Shown here: piece after piece, positions 27,526-37,072 of the stretch
Numbering within the stretch: the stretch's first letter is position 1
Layout of the letters: every line of letters begins with the position of its first letter
From: Leucobacter allii
GTDB taxonomy: Bacteria > Actinomycetota > Actinomycetes > Actinomycetales > Microbacteriaceae
Direction: 5' to 3'
DNA: 64,000 nt
NCBI RefSeq assembly: GCF_022919155.1
Contig: NZ_CP095045.1
Location: forward strand, 620,001 to 684,000
Notes under the pieces: model-generated
The model's database searches: none
What the model was told of the DNA's origin: nothing
Seen by the model: the letters and a program-made list of their open reading frames with translations, nothing else
Position numbers and translations under genes: made by a program

Positions 27526-28259
27526 ACGACGCCGTGGACGACCGGCCGGCCGACGCCGCCCCCATTCTCGTCGCCATCGACGGGCCCGCGGGGAGCGGCA
27601 AGTCGAGCGTCTCCCGCGCCGCCGCGGTGCGCCTGGGCTTCGGCATCCTCGATACCGGCGCCGCCTACCGCTCCCTCGCCTGGACGGCGACCGAGCTCGG
27701 CGTCGACCTCGACGACGCGGCGGCGGTTGCGGCGATCCTGGACGACTGGGAGTACCGCATCACGCTGCGCGGGGAGCAGCGGGTGACGGTGCGCGTCCCC
27801 GGCGCCGATCCCGAGACCGATCCCGCCGACGTCACGGCCGCGATCCGCGCGCACGCGGTGAGCGGGCTCGTGAGCCGGGTCTCGAAGCACCCCGAGGTGC
27901 GGGATCGGCTCAATGCGATGTTCCGCGGGATCGTCGCAGCGTCCGGGCTGCCCGGCGTCGTGATCGAGGGGCGCGACATCACCACGGTGGTCGCACCGGA
28001 TGCGCCCGTGCGGATCCTCATGACCGCCTCCGCCGAGGTGCGCGCGCGGCGTCGCGCCGGCGAGCTCGCCGGGCTCAGCCACGAGCAGGTGCTCGCCGAC
28101 ATCGCGGCGCGCGACGCGAAGGACGCGCTCGTCGTGGACTTCTTCACCCCGGCCCCGGGGGTGACGCTCGTGGACACGAGCGACCTGGACTTCGAGCAGT
28201 CGGTGCAGGCTGTGGTCGATATCGTACGAGCGGTGCAGCGCGCCGCGGAAGAGAGCTGA
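27522..28259 (+). CDS. cmk: Cytidylate kinase
   Basis: Phosphorylates CMP and dCMP. The P-loop is [18 protein letters not shown] near residue 20. The CMP-binding part includes [13 protein letters not shown] and [18 protein letters not shown]. The GTG at 27522 overlaps the tyrA stop (GTGA) and has GGAGG 5 nt upstream. An ATG at 27510 would use four more codons. 245 residues. Confidence 0.93.
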   Translation: MNDAVDDRPADAAPILVAIDGPAGSGKSSVSRAAAVRLGFGILDTGAAYRSLAWTATELGVDLDDAAAVAAILDDWEYRITLRGEQRVTVRVPGADPETDPADVTAAIRAHAVSGLVSRVSKHPEVRDRLNAMFRGIVAASGLPGVVIEGRDITTVVAPDAPVRILMTASAEVRARRRAGELAGLSHEQVLADIAARDAKDALVVDFFTPAPGVTLVDTSDLDFEQSVQAVVDIVRAVQRAAEES

Positions 28260-28261
28260 AG

Positions 28262-29875
28262 ATGAGCGAGCAGACCCCCGGAACGGGCGCCGAGCAGGAC
28301 GGACCCGAGGTGTTCGACGCGGCCGCCACCCATGGCGCCGAGTCGGACGGAGTCGTGTTCGACGACGCCGCGTTCGACGGCGTCGATCCCGAGGGCGGCG
28401 AGGTGATCGTCGGCGAGGGCTTCGACGACTCTGTCACGGACGAGGAGCGGCTGCGCGCCATGCGCTCCAACCTCGAGGCCTTCGAGCTCGAGGACGACGA
28501 CGTCGCCATCATCGGCGCCGACGGCGAGTTCCTCGGCTTCCGCGAGCCGGTCGCCGAGGCGCTGCCGGTCGTCGCGATCGTGGGGCGCCCGAACGTCGGC
28601 AAGTCGGCGCTCGTCAACCGGATCCTCGGTCGCCGCGAGGCCGTCGTCGAGGACGTGCCCGGCGTCACCCGGGACCGGGTGAGCTACCCCGCGGAGTGGG
28701 TCGGCACCCGCTTCACCCTGGTCGACACCGGCGGCTGGGAGCCCGACGCGAAGGGGATCGACGCGTCCGTCGCCCTGCAGGCCGAGGTCGCGATCGAGCT
28801 CTGCGACGCCGTCATGTTCGTCGTCGACTCCCGCGTCGGCCCCACGGCGACCGATGAGCGCGTCGTGCAGCTGCTGCGCCGCACGAAGAAGCCCGTGTTC
28901 CTCGTGGCGAACAAGGTCGACGACGCGGTGCTGGAGCCGGAGGCCGCCCAGCTGTGGTCGCTCGGCCTCGGCGAGCCGCACGCCGTCTCGGCGCTGCACG
29001 GCCGCGGCGTCGCCGACCTCCTCGACCAGGTCGTCGCGTCGCTGCCTGAGGAGTCCGCCGTCGCCCAGCCGAAGCTGCAGGGGCCGCGCCGCGTCGCGCT
29101 CCTCGGCCGGCCGAACGTCGGCAAGTCGAGCCTGCTCAACAAGGCCGCGGGCGAGGAGCGCGCGGTCGTGAGCGACATCGCGGGCACCACGCGCGATCCG
29201 GTCGACGAGCAGGTCGAGATCGCCGGGCGCGTGTGGACCTTCGTGGACACGGCCGGCATCCGCCGGCGCGTGCACCTGCAGAAGGGCGCCGACTTCTACG
29301 CGTCGCTGCGCACCGCGGCCGCGCTCGAGAAGGCCGAGGTCGCCGTCGTGCTCATCGACGTGACCGAGGAGATCTCGGATCAGGATCTGCGGATCATCGA
29401 CCTCGTGCTCGAGTCGGGGCGCGCGCTCGTGCTCGCCTTCAACAAGTGGGACCTGCTCGACGATGACCGCCGCCGGTATCTGGAGCGGGAGATCGAGCAG
29501 GATCTCGCGCACGTGGACTGGGCGCCGCGGGTGAACATCTCCGCGCGCACCGGCCGGCACCTCGAGAAGCTCGTGCCCGCGCTCGAGCAGGCGCTCGAGT
29601 CCTGGGACACCCGGATCCCGACCGCGAAGTTCAACGCCTTCGTCGCCGAGCTCGTGCAGGAGCATCCGCACCCGCTCCGCGGGGGCAAGCAGCCGCGGAT
29701 CCTCTTCGGCACGCAGGTGCAGAACCGGCCGCCGACGTTCGTGCTCTTCACGAGCGGCTTCCTCGATCCCGGGTACCGCCGCTTCATCCAGCGGCGCCTC
29801 CGCGAGCGCTACGGCTTCGAGGGCTCCCCGATCGTGCTGAACATGCGGATCCGGGAGCGCCGCCAGCGCCGCTAG
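28262..29875 (+). CDS. der: GTPase Der (EngA), ribosome assembly
   Basis: Tandem-GTPase needed for 50S subunit maturation. The first G domain has G1 [18 protein letters not shown] near residue 105 and DTGGW. The second has G1 [24 protein letters not shown] and NKWD, followed by the C-terminal KH-like domain ('[20 protein letters not shown]'). The first 95 residues are an acidic extension typical of actinobacterial Der. The ATG starts 2 nt after the cmk stop. Confidence 0.95.
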   Translation: MSEQTPGTGAEQDGPEVFDAAATHGAESDGVVFDDAAFDGVDPEGGEVIVGEGFDDSVTDEERLRAMRSNLEAFELEDDDVAIIGADGEFLGFREPVAEALPVVAIVGRPNVGKSALVNRILGRREAVVEDVPGVTRDRVSYPAEWVGTRFTLVDTGGWEPDAKGIDASVALQAEVAIELCDAVMFVVDSRVGPTATDERVVQLLRRTKKPVFLVANKVDDAVLEPEAAQLWSLGLGEPHAVSALHGRGVADLLDQVVASLPEESAVAQPKLQGPRRVALLGRPNVGKSSLLNKAAGEERAVVSDIAGTTRDPVDEQVEIAGRVWTFVDTAGIRRRVHLQKGADFYASLRTAAALEKAEVAVVLIDVTEEISDQDLRIIDLVLESGRALVLAFNKWDLLDDDRRRYLEREIEQDLAHVDWAPRVNISARTGRHLEKLVPALEQALESWDTRIPTAKFNAFVAELVQEHPHPLRGGKQPRILFGTQVQNRPPTFVLFTSGFLDPGYRRFIQRRLRERYGFEGSPIVLNMRIRERRQRR

Positions 29876-29950
29876 CACCCGCGGCTGCGCCGGCTGTTCC
29901 GCGTCGCGGCGGGCGTCGCGCCGCGTGGAAGCGAGGTCTACGCTGGGGGC

Positions 29951-30463
29951 ATGGCTGACGACGTCGAGACCTACCTGGCGGGCTTCCCGGCGGAGACGCG
30001 CGAGCGACTCGAGGCGCTGCGCTGGATCGTGCGGGAGGAGTGCCCGCGTGCCGTCGAGGGCGTCATGTACGGGATGATCGGCACGAAGCTCAACGGGCAC
30101 CCGCTCGTCTACTTCGGCGGCTTCGCGAAGCACATCGGCCTGTACGCGACGCCGACCGGCCACGAGGCCTTCGCGGAGGAGTTCGCGCGCTACGAGCAGG
30201 GCAAGGGCTCCGTCCGTTTCCCGCTCGCCGAGCCGCTGCCGAGCGCGCTGATCCGCCGGGTGATCGCCTTCCGCGCCCGGACCGTCGGGGAGGCGCTCCC
30301 CGCCATCGGGGCCCCGGCGACGCGCGCGCTCGCCGGGATCGGGGTGACGCAGTTCGACCAGTTGCGCGGACGTACGGCACGCGAGCTCCTCGCGCTGCAC
30401 GGCTTCGGACCGAAGGCCCTGCGGATCCTGCGGGAGGCGGGCGCACGGATCGCGGACGAGTGA
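29951..30463 (+). CDS. DUF1801 protein with C-terminal helix-hairpin-helix-like region
   Basis: A 170-residue protein. Residues 1-110 match the DUF1801 (YdhG-like) pattern: 'VETYLAGFPAETRERLEALR', then VMYGMIGTKLNGHPLVYFGG and a conserved IGLYATPTGHEAF. Residues 118-170 look like a helix-hairpin-helix or RNA-polymerase alpha-CTD-like module ('GAPATRALAGIGVTQFDQLR', 'LLALHGFGPKALRILREAG'). Small DUF1801 proteins have been linked to iron handling, but the role here is unknown. It is a single gene with its own start region. Confidence 0.75.
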   Translation: MADDVETYLAGFPAETRERLEALRWIVREECPRAVEGVMYGMIGTKLNGHPLVYFGGFAKHIGLYATPTGHEAFAEEFARYEQGKGSVRFPLAEPLPSALIRRVIAFRARTVGEALPAIGAPATRALAGIGVTQFDQLRGRTARELLALHGFGPKALRILREAGARIADE

Positions 30464-30683
30464 GCGCGGACGCGTAAGCGCGGACGCCTGAGCGCTGACA
30501 CCCGATCGCGCGACCGCGTAGATTGGGTGGGGTCGCGAGAGCGCCGCGAGCCGGTGCGGGAGCACCCGGGCGCGGAGCCGGCGCGGGAACCCGACCGGCA
30601 GGCTGACACACGACGGCCGACGGTCGGCGGCCGGGATCGGACGGCCGAGCGGTGACGGCCGACGAACGAGGAACGACTGCCCG

Positions 30684-31607
30684 GTGACGAGACGGCGGGA
30701 ACGGAGCGGGATGGCACGGGAGACCGGCGGACGCGACGCGGAACTCACGCGTCTGGAGCGCGCGATCGATCGGGCCGCGCACCGGCTCCTCGCGGGGCGC
30801 CCGGCGCGCGGACCGCGGGCGTTCCTCATCGAGTGCGCCGTGTTCCTGCTCAAGCAGGCGTGGGCGTGCGTCTTCGGCGCGCTCCTCCTCCTCGCGATCC
30901 TCGCGGCGCGCCTGTGGTACCCCGACGACGCCCCGCTCGCCCGCAACGACGCGCTCACCCTCGCGGCGATCCTCATCCAGTGCGGCATGCTCGCGTTCCG
31001 CCTTGAGAGCGGGCGGGAACTCTGGGTGATCGTGCTGTTCCACCTCACCGGCACCGCGATGGAGCTCTTCAAGACCGACGCGGGCTCGTGGAGCTACGCG
31101 GCGGACGGGGTGCTCCGGATCGGCGGGGTGCCGCTCTTCAGCGGCTTCATGTACGCCGCGGTCGGCTCGTACATGGTCCGCGTGCACCGGCTGCACGAGC
31201 TGCGCTTCGCCCGCTACCCGAGGGTGTGGGCGACCACGATCCTCGCCGCGCTGATCTACGCGAACTTCTTCACCCACCACTTCATCGTCGACCTCAGGTG
31301 GATCCTGCTCGCCCTCGTCGCACTGCTGTGGTGGCGCACGGTCATGCACTTCCGCGTGTGGCGGGCCACGCTGCGGGTACCGGTGCTGCTCGTCTTCGCG
31401 GGGGTGGCGCTCGTGATCTGGGTCGCGGAGAACATCGGGACGTGGGCGGGGGCCTGGCTCTATCCGGATCAGGAGGCGGGCTGGGTGCTCGTCTCGCCCC
31501 AGAAGATCACGGCGTGGTTCCTGCTCATGATCATCTCCGTCGTCATGGTCACCTGGGTCTACCCGCCGCGGGCTCCGGATCCCGCGCCCGCGCGCCCGGC
31601 GGGCTGA
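30684..31607 (+). CDS. DUF817 family integral membrane protein
   Basis: A 307-residue protein with about eight hydrophobic helices. The motifs ELWVIVLFHLTGTAMELFKT, 'GSWSYAADGVLRIGGVPLFS' and 'YANFFTHHFIVDLRWILLAL' mark the DUF817 family, whose function is unknown. The GTG at 30684 has a GAGGA-like site upstream. The ATG at 30711 is an equally possible start and would remove nine basic residues. Confidence 0.8.
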   Translation: MTRRRERSGMARETGGRDAELTRLERAIDRAAHRLLAGRPARGPRAFLIECAVFLLKQAWACVFGALLLLAILAARLWYPDDAPLARNDALTLAAILIQCGMLAFRLESGRELWVIVLFHLTGTAMELFKTDAGSWSYAADGVLRIGGVPLFSGFMYAAVGSYMVRVHRLHELRFARYPRVWATTILAALIYANFFTHHFIVDLRWILLALVALLWWRTVMHFRVWRATLRVPVLLVFAGVALVIWVAENIGTWAGAWLYPDQEAGWVLVSPQKITAWFLLMIISVVMVTWVYPPRAPDPAPARPAG

Positions 31608-31709
31608 GCGCCGCGGGGCGCGCGGGGCGAAGGGCGCGGGCGGCGGGCCCGGGATCCGGAACTCGCGGATCCCTCGGGCCCCCGCGCGGCCCCGCGGCCC
31701 GCGGATCGC

Positions 31710-32138
31710 TCAGGCGGCGAGCACCGGGAGCGCGATGAGACCCGCCCCGAGCACGGCGAGGGCGACGAACGCGAGGACCGCCCAGATGGCGAGCATCGCC
31801 GCGTTCAGCCAGACGCCCCAGAGCGCGATGGCGCGGTCGGCGGCGCCGCGGCGGAGCGCGACGATGCCGAGCACCAGGCCCGTGAGCGGGGCGAAGAACG
31901 TCCAGCCGCTCACCACCGACACGATGCCGAGCACGAAGCTGGTGACGGCGAGCGGGCGCGCCGCCTCGCCGCGGTCGCGCGGGGCGATCCGGGGATCGCC
32001 GCCGGCGTCGGCGTTCTCGAGGCCGGTCCCGGCAGTCGCGGTCCCGGCGGTCGCGGTCGCGGCGACCCCGGTCGCGGGAGCGGAATCGGGATCGCGGGGC
32101 CCGGGTGCCGGGGTCTGGATGGTCATGGTCGCGCTCAT
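31710..32138 (-). CDS. Small DUF4190-like membrane protein
   Basis: A 142-residue protein. The first 60 residues are Ala/Thr/Pro-rich and probably cytoplasmic. Then 'PLAVTSFVLGIVSVVSGWTF' begins a DUF4190-type two-helix hairpin, followed by a third hydrophobic segment. It stands alone between convergent neighbours. No function is assignable. Confidence 0.65.
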   Translation of the reverse strand: MSATMTIQTPAPGPRDPDSAPATGVAATATAGTATAGTGLENADAGGDPRIAPRDRGEAARPLAVTSFVLGIVSVVSGWTFFAPLTGLVLGIVALRRGAADRAIALWGVWLNAAMLAIWAVLAFVALAVLGAGLIALPVLAA

Positions 32139-32260
32139 GGCGGTTCCTCTCGTCGGGGCCGCGCTCGATGCTCCGCGCTGCCGATACCCCTACGCTACGA
32201 GCGGGACGGGCCCGCCCGCATCGTGCCGGGGTATCGGCGGCGTGGTACCGCGGTGCCGGC

Positions 32261-33826
32261 TCAGTGGCCGGAGGCCGAGATGTCGGTGCCCTTCGGCGTC
32301 ATCAGGAAGACGAGCACCGCGACCGCGAGCATGATCGCGCCGCCGGCGATGCCCGTGGTCTGCATCGAGTGCGTGAACGCGACCCCCGCCTCCGAGGCGA
32401 GCTGCGGCAGGCCGTTGCCCTCCGCGATCGCGACGGCGGCGCCGAGGGAATCCTCGGCCTGGGCGCGGATCGCGGGATCGAGCGCGAGGAGCGCGCGCCC
32501 GGCCTCGAACTCGGCACGGTACATGAGCGCCGCGATGCTGCCGAGCACCGCGACCCCGAGCAGCGCCCCGAGCTCGTAGGAGGTCTCCTCGAGCGCACCG
32601 GCGTTGCCCGCCTTCTCCTCAGGGGTGCCGTGCATGATCATGGCGGAGGCGATGGCGAGGGAGCCGGTGCCCGCGCCGATGAGCACGAGCGTGACGGTGA
32701 CGGTGACGGCGCCGAGCACGCCGGGCTGCAGTCCCATGACGAGCATGCCGATGCCCGCGAGGCCGAGGCCGCCCGAGAGCACGGCGCGGGCGCCGATGAC
32801 CCGGGCGAGCGGGGGCGCCGCGAGCGAGGCGAGGGCGCCGGCGATGGCGATGGGGAAGAGGCGCAGACCCGTCTCCACCGGGGACGCGCCGTCGACGAGC
32901 TGCATCCACTGCGCGAGCAGCAGTAGCGCCGCGATCATGGCGAAGGTCGAGCCGAGCGCGGCAACGATCCCGGCCCCGAAGGTGCGGTCGCGGAAGAGCC
33001 GCAGATCGAGGAGCGGATCGGGGCGCCGCAGGCAGCGCACGGTGAACCAGGCGAGCAGGGCGGCGCCGGCCAGGAACGCCGCCCAGGCCTCCGGGACGGC
33101 GAGGCTCGCGTGCTTGCCGAAGGTCTTGATCGCCCAGACGAGCAGCGTCATGCCCGCGAGCGAGAGCAGCGCCGCGAACGCATCCCAGCGGCCCGTCGCG
33201 GGCACGCGGGATTCGGGCAGGAGGAAGAGCCCGGCGACGATCGCGAGGAGCATGAGCGGCACGTTGACGATGAACGCCGCGTGCCAGGAGAAGTGCTCGA
33301 GCAGCACGCCGCCGAGCAGCGGGCCGATGGCGGCGCCGAGCCCCGAGACGGCGGCCCAGACGCTCAGGGCGGTCGCGCGCTCGCGGGCGTCGGTGAAGAT
33401 GATGCGGATGAGTGAGAGCGTCATCGGCATGATCATCGCGCCGCCGACGCCGAGGAGCGCGCGGATCGCGATGACAGCCTCGGCGCTGTCGGCGAGCAGC
33501 ACGAGCAGGGACGCGGCGCCGAAGATCGCGTAGCCGAGCATGAGCATGCGCTTGCGGCCCCAGCGGTCGGCGATCGCGGCGAAGGAGACGAGGAGGCCCG
33601 CGAGCACGAGCGAGTACACGTCGACGATCCACAACTGCTGCGCCGCGGTGGGCTCGAGCTCGGCCGACATCTCCGGGATGGCGATGTTGAGGATCGTCAT
33701 GTCCATCGTGATGACGAGCAGGCTCGCGGTGAGCACCGCGAGGGCGGCCCAGCGCCGGCCGCGTCCGCGCGGTCGACCGGCCGAGCCGGGGAGGGGGGCG
33801 GTGGGGGCGGGGTGCGCGGTCGACAC
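32261..33826 (-). CDS. MFS drug transporter, DHA2 family (EmrB/QacA type)
   Basis: A 521-residue transporter with about 14 membrane segments, the DHA2 number. Motif A is visible as DRWGRKRMLMLG, the loop 'GVGGAMIMPMTLSLIR' follows, and motif C as SGLGAAIGPLLGGVLLE, typical of proton-coupled drug antiporters. It begins 12 nt after the stop of the TetR gene on the same strand, so repressor and pump form one operon controlled from the palindrome at 34613-34640. Confidence 0.9.
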   Translation of the reverse strand: MSTAHPAPTAPLPGSAGRPRGRGRRWAALAVLTASLLVITMDMTILNIAIPEMSAELEPTAAQQLWIVDVYSLVLAGLLVSFAAIADRWGRKRMLMLGYAIFGAASLLVLLADSAEAVIAIRALLGVGGAMIMPMTLSLIRIIFTDARERATALSVWAAVSGLGAAIGPLLGGVLLEHFSWHAAFIVNVPLMLLAIVAGLFLLPESRVPATGRWDAFAALLSLAGMTLLVWAIKTFGKHASLAVPEAWAAFLAGAALLAWFTVRCLRRPDPLLDLRLFRDRTFGAGIVAALGSTFAMIAALLLLAQWMQLVDGASPVETGLRLFPIAIAGALASLAAPPLARVIGARAVLSGGLGLAGIGMLVMGLQPGVLGAVTVTVTLVLIGAGTGSLAIASAMIMHGTPEEKAGNAGALEETSYELGALLGVAVLGSIAALMYRAEFEAGRALLALDPAIRAQAEDSLGAAVAIAEGNGLPQLASEAGVAFTHSMQTTGIAGGAIMLAVAVLVFLMTPKGTDISASGH

Positions 33827-33838
33827 GTGGGGCTCCGG

Positions 33839-34528
33839 TTACGTCGGGGTGCTCGCTTCTCGAGCGGGGATGGGGGGATGCTGGGGCGCCGGATCCGGGT
33901 CGGGATCCGGCGCGGGTCGGAAGACCGCTGCGGCGCCGGCGCCGGCGTCGGGGGCGGGGAGACCCGCGATGGCCCGAATCGTGCGGCTCATGGCCTCGGG
34001 CGGCACGGGCTCGCCGCGCAGGCCGGTGTGGATGAGCGCGCCGTCGAGGTAGTGCGCGATGGCGGTGGCCCGCTCGGCGCCGAAGCGGGGGGTGAGGATC
34101 TCGATGAGGCGGTTCGGCCAGCGCAGCGCGAGCTCGCGCAGCCGCGGATCGGCGATCCCGCTCGTGAGGAGCGCGATATCGGCGCGCACGGCGCGGCGAT
34201 CCGCGAGGAACTCCTGCATCTCCTGGGCGATGCGGTCGGGCATCTCCTCGATCTCGCAGGTGAGGCGCTCGAGCTCGTCGAGTTCGGCGTCGATCTCGTC
34301 CGAGAGGCTCGTGAGCGCCGTCTCGCGGAGCTCGTCGAGCGAGGCGAAGTACTGGGTGGTCGAGCCGAGCGAGACCCCCGCGCGCTCGGCCACGGCGCGG
34401 TGCGTGAGCGAGTCGGGACCCGTCTGCACGATGAGCTCGGTCGCGGCGGCGACGATCGCCCGTCGGCGGCCCTCGGGGTCGCGCTTGCCGGGGAGCGGGC
34501 GCTCGGTCTCGCGCTGCGGTGCGGCCAT
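33839..34528 (-). CDS. TetR/AcrR family repressor
   Basis: A 229-residue regulator. The N-terminal DNA-binding domain is [20 protein letters not shown] with the helix-turn-helix [24 protein letters not shown] stretch near residue 50. The rest is an all-helical ligand domain, with a Pro/Asp-rich tail of about 25 residues. As first gene of the operon with the DHA2 pump it is the likely local repressor, acting at the operator 85 nt upstream of its start. Confidence 0.9.
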   Translation of the reverse strand: MAAPQRETERPLPGKRDPEGRRRAIVAAATELIVQTGPDSLTHRAVAERAGVSLGSTTQYFASLDELRETALTSLSDEIDAELDELERLTCEIEEMPDRIAQEMQEFLADRRAVRADIALLTSGIADPRLRELALRWPNRLIEILTPRFGAERATAIAHYLDGALIHTGLRGEPVPPEAMSRTIRAIAGLPAPDAGAGAAAVFRPAPDPDPDPAPQHPPIPAREASTPT

Positions 34529-34612
34529 GGCGTCCTCCCCTCCCCGATGTCGGCGGTGATCTCGCCGGCGCTCATGGGCGTCGCGTCGGCGCCCGGGCGA
34601 TCCCCGGCTTCA

Positions 34613-34640
34613 TGTACAAACGTACAAGTACATTTGTACA
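34613..34640. promoter_or_regulatory. Probable TetR operator (28-bp inverted repeat)
   Basis: TGTACAAACGTAC (34613-34625), AA, then GTACATTTGTACA (34628-34640) form an inverted repeat with 12 of 13 pairs matching. It lies between tetR (minus strand) and rraA (plus strand), nearer to tetR. This is the size and symmetry expected for two TetR dimers or one extended site. Confidence 0.8.
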
Positions 34641-34770
34641 GCAATGCGCGGGGTCGCCGCAAGCGTCGGTTTCACGCGAATGTGACACCGGAGATCCGCA
34701 ATGTCCGCGGCCCGGGGTAGCGTGGACACCGAAACACATGCGGGCGCGAGCCCGTGGGGGAGAGGACCCG

Positions 34771-35247
34771 ATGGCCCAGATCAGTACGGCGGACCTGTAC
34801 GACGAACGCGGAGCGGAGCTCGCATCGCTCTCGCTCCAGTTCCTGAACCTCGGCGGGGTGACGGGCTTCACGGGGCCCGTGCGCACGGTCCGCTGCTTCC
34901 AGGACAACGCGCTGCTCAAGGAGGTGCTCTCGGGTCCGGGCGACGGCGCGGTGCTCGTCATCGACGGCGGCGGCTCCCTCGAGACCGCGCTCGTCGGCGA
35001 CATCATCGCCTCGCTCGCGGCCGACAACGGGTGGGCGGGCCTCGTGGTGCACGGCGCCATCCGCGACCGCGTGGCGATCGGCACCCTGCCCATCGGGGTG
35101 AAGGCGCTCGGCTCGAACCCGGCGAAGTCCACGAAGACCGGGGCGGGCGAGGTGGACGTCGACCTCGAGATCGGGGGCGTAATCTTCACCCCGGGCGCCC
35201 AGGTCTGGTGCGACGACGACGGGATCCTCGTCGAGGCGGCGGCCTAG
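34771..35247 (+). CDS. rraA: RraA family protein (RNase E regulator / HMG aldolase fold)
   Basis: A 158-residue protein matching RraA throughout: [11 protein letters not shown], '[20 protein letters not shown]', the loop [20 protein letters not shown] and '[20 protein letters not shown]'. In E. coli RraA inhibits RNase E. The same fold also acts as 4-hydroxy-4-methyl-2-oxoglutarate aldolase, so the biochemical role in this organism is open. ATG preceded by GGGAGAGGA. Confidence 0.9.
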   Translation: MAQISTADLYDERGAELASLSLQFLNLGGVTGFTGPVRTVRCFQDNALLKEVLSGPGDGAVLVIDGGGSLETALVGDIIASLAADNGWAGLVVHGAIRDRVAIGTLPIGVKALGSNPAKSTKTGAGEVDVDLEIGGVIFTPGAQVWCDDDGILVEAAA

Positions 35248-35284
35248 CGGCGGAGTCTCGGCGGGGTCTCGGCGGGAGCGGAGC

Positions 35285-36139
35285 GTGGCGACCGGGGGCA
35301 CCGGGCCGGGGGAGACGACCGGGCCGGTGGAGTCGATCGGACCGGGGGAGACGATCGGACCGGCCGGCGGCACGCGTGCGGTGCAGCCGGGCACCGTGCG
35401 AGCGGGGGCCGCGCGGGCGCGGGCGCTCGTGCCCTTCGTCCTCTACGCCCTGCTCTCCGCGGTGCACGTGCTCGCCTGCTTCGCCGATCTGCCGTTCGCG
35501 GGTCCGACGAAGCTCACCCTCATGCCGGCGCTCGCCGTCGCCGCGATCTGGGCGTGCGCCCGGGCCGGACGGCCGGTGCGCGCGGGCGCGCTCGCCCTGC
35601 TGCTCGCCGCGATCGCCGGCTCCTGGCTCGGAGACGGGGCGGCCACCTTCTTCCCGATGTTCGACGACGAGCTGCCGATGATGCTGCTCTGCTTCGGCCT
35701 CGCGCACCTCGCCTACCTGCTGCTCATGTGGCGAGGAGCCGGGATCGCGGTGCGCCGCGTGCCCGGCTGGGCCGCCGTCTACCTCGTGGCGTACGTCGCG
35801 CTGATGCTCGTGCTCATCCCCCGCGTCGGGGCGCTCGCGGTGCCCGTCGCCGTCTACGGCGTGCTGCTCGTCGGCACCGCCGTCATGGCGTCCCGCTGCG
35901 GGCCGGCCGTCGCGTGGGGCGGCGCGTGGTTCCTCGTCTCCGACGCGATCCTGTCGATCCGGATCTTCCTGCCAGGCACGCTCCCCGTGTGGTCCGACGG
36001 CCTCGTGATGCTGACGTACACCCTCGGACAGGGGCTCCTCGTCTTCGGGATCGTCGCGGCGATCGCGCGACGCGATCCCGCTCCCGCGGCGGCTACCGGG
36101 CCTCGGCCGCCTGCGGCAGGAGCCGCAGCAGCTTCGTGA
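35285..36139 (+). CDS. Lysoplasmalogenase-like YhhN family membrane protein
   Basis: A 284-residue protein with about eight hydrophobic segments and the YhhN/TMEM86 motifs: 'KLTLMPALAVAAIWACARAG', 'LLAAIAGSWLGDGAATFF' and 'WGGAWFLVSDAILSIRIF'. The two conserved Asp residues of the family are visible in GDG and SDA. The first 45 residues are a Gly/Thr/Pro repeat-like extension, so a later start is possible. The 3' end overlaps the convergent NUDIX gene by 47 bp. Confidence 0.8.
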   Translation: MATGGTGPGETTGPVESIGPGETIGPAGGTRAVQPGTVRAGAARARALVPFVLYALLSAVHVLACFADLPFAGPTKLTLMPALAVAAIWACARAGRPVRAGALALLLAAIAGSWLGDGAATFFPMFDDELPMMLLCFGLAHLAYLLLMWRGAGIAVRRVPGWAAVYLVAYVALMLVLIPRVGALAVPVAVYGVLLVGTAVMASRCGPAVAWGGAWFLVSDAILSIRIFLPGTLPVWSDGLVMLTYTLGQGLLVFGIVAAIARRDPAPAAATGPRPPAAGAAAAS

Positions 36140-37001
36140 CGCCGCGGGTGGAGACGGCCCCCGCCACGCGGGCGCGCGCCTTCAGCTCGACGTCGCTCGT
36201 CACGGCGATGGTCGTGCGGCCCGCCGCCGTGAGGGCCGCGACCTGCTCCACGATCGTGTCGTCGCCGAGGACCGGAGCGTCCACCACCCGGACGCCCGGA
36301 ACGCTCGCGATGCCGTTCGCGGGCCCCTCGACGACGAGCGTCCACTCCGGGAAGGCGCGGTCGAGGCCCGCGACGCGGCTCTCGGCGAGCTCGAAGAAGC
36401 CGCTGCGCACGCTGTTGCCGGAGCGCACGAAGGCGGCGATGCGGTCGCGCAGGCGCTCGGCGGCGCCGCGGCGATCCTTCCACCAGCCGTCGGGCACGCT
36501 GCCGATCACGTTCGCCGCGTCGACGACCACGGCCGGGGCGGCGCCGAGGAGCGGGCGCAGCAGGTCCCAGCTCGCGGCGAAGGCGGGATGCAGCGGGTAG
36601 GCCGCGACCTCGTCGACGGGCACCCAGGCGAGCGCGTGGCTCTCGGGGTCGGTGATCTCGGGCTCGAAGGGGGCGACGACCTCGGCGATGAGCGTCGTGT
36701 AGCTCCAGCCCCCGCGATCCAGCAGGTGCGTGTAGCGGGGGAGCACGGCGCCGTCGGGGACGCCCGCCTCCTCCTGCGACTCGCGGAGGGCACCTGCGAT
36801 GGCCGACTCGCCCTCGTGCCGCGCGCCTCCCGGGATGCCCCAGGTGTCGCCGTGATCGCTCCACGTGACCCGGTGCTGCAGCAGGATCGCGTCGCGCTCG
36901 CGATCGTGGGCGAGCAGCCCGGCGGCCCCGAAACGACCCCAGTAGCGCCCGCCGTCGGCTGCGGTGACCCAGGCATCGCCGGGGTTGCGGAGGTCGCTCA
37001 T
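36093..37001 (-). CDS. NUDIX hydrolase fused to a NYN/PIN-like domain
   Basis: A 302-residue protein with two domains. Residues 1-150 are a NUDIX domain with a clear box in GGARHEGESAIAGALRESQE plus EAG, acting on a nucleoside-diphosphate-like substrate. Residues 155-295 start AVVVDAANVIGSVPDGWW and include 'DDTIVEQVAALTAAGRTTIA' and VTSDVELKARA. The first Asp, the Asn, the paired DD and the SD are the arrangement of NYN/PIN-type ribonucleases. ATG at 37001 gives MSDLRNPGDAWV; the frame continues upstream but in low-quality Arg-rich sequence. Confidence 0.8.
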   Translation of the reverse strand: MSDLRNPGDAWVTAADGGRYWGRFGAAGLLAHDRERDAILLQHRVTWSDHGDTWGIPGGARHEGESAIAGALRESQEEAGVPDGAVLPRYTHLLDRGGWSYTTLIAEVVAPFEPEITDPESHALAWVPVDEVAAYPLHPAFAASWDLLRPLLGAAPAVVVDAANVIGSVPDGWWKDRRGAAERLRDRIAAFVRSGNSVRSGFFELAESRVAGLDRAFPEWTLVVEGPANGIASVPGVRVVDAPVLGDDTIVEQVAALTAAGRTTIAVTSDVELKARARVAGAVSTRGVTKLLRLLPQAAEAR

Positions 37002-37072
37002 GCCCTCAGCGTAGTCGCCGCGCCCGTGAGCCTGCACGCGCGTGTCGCCGGGCGACGGGCGGGGCCGCGCCC

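Noticed and set aside
27665..31072. 1135-codon minus-strand frame
   Set aside because: Antisense of cmk, der and the DUF1801 gene. It has Arg/Asp-rich composition.
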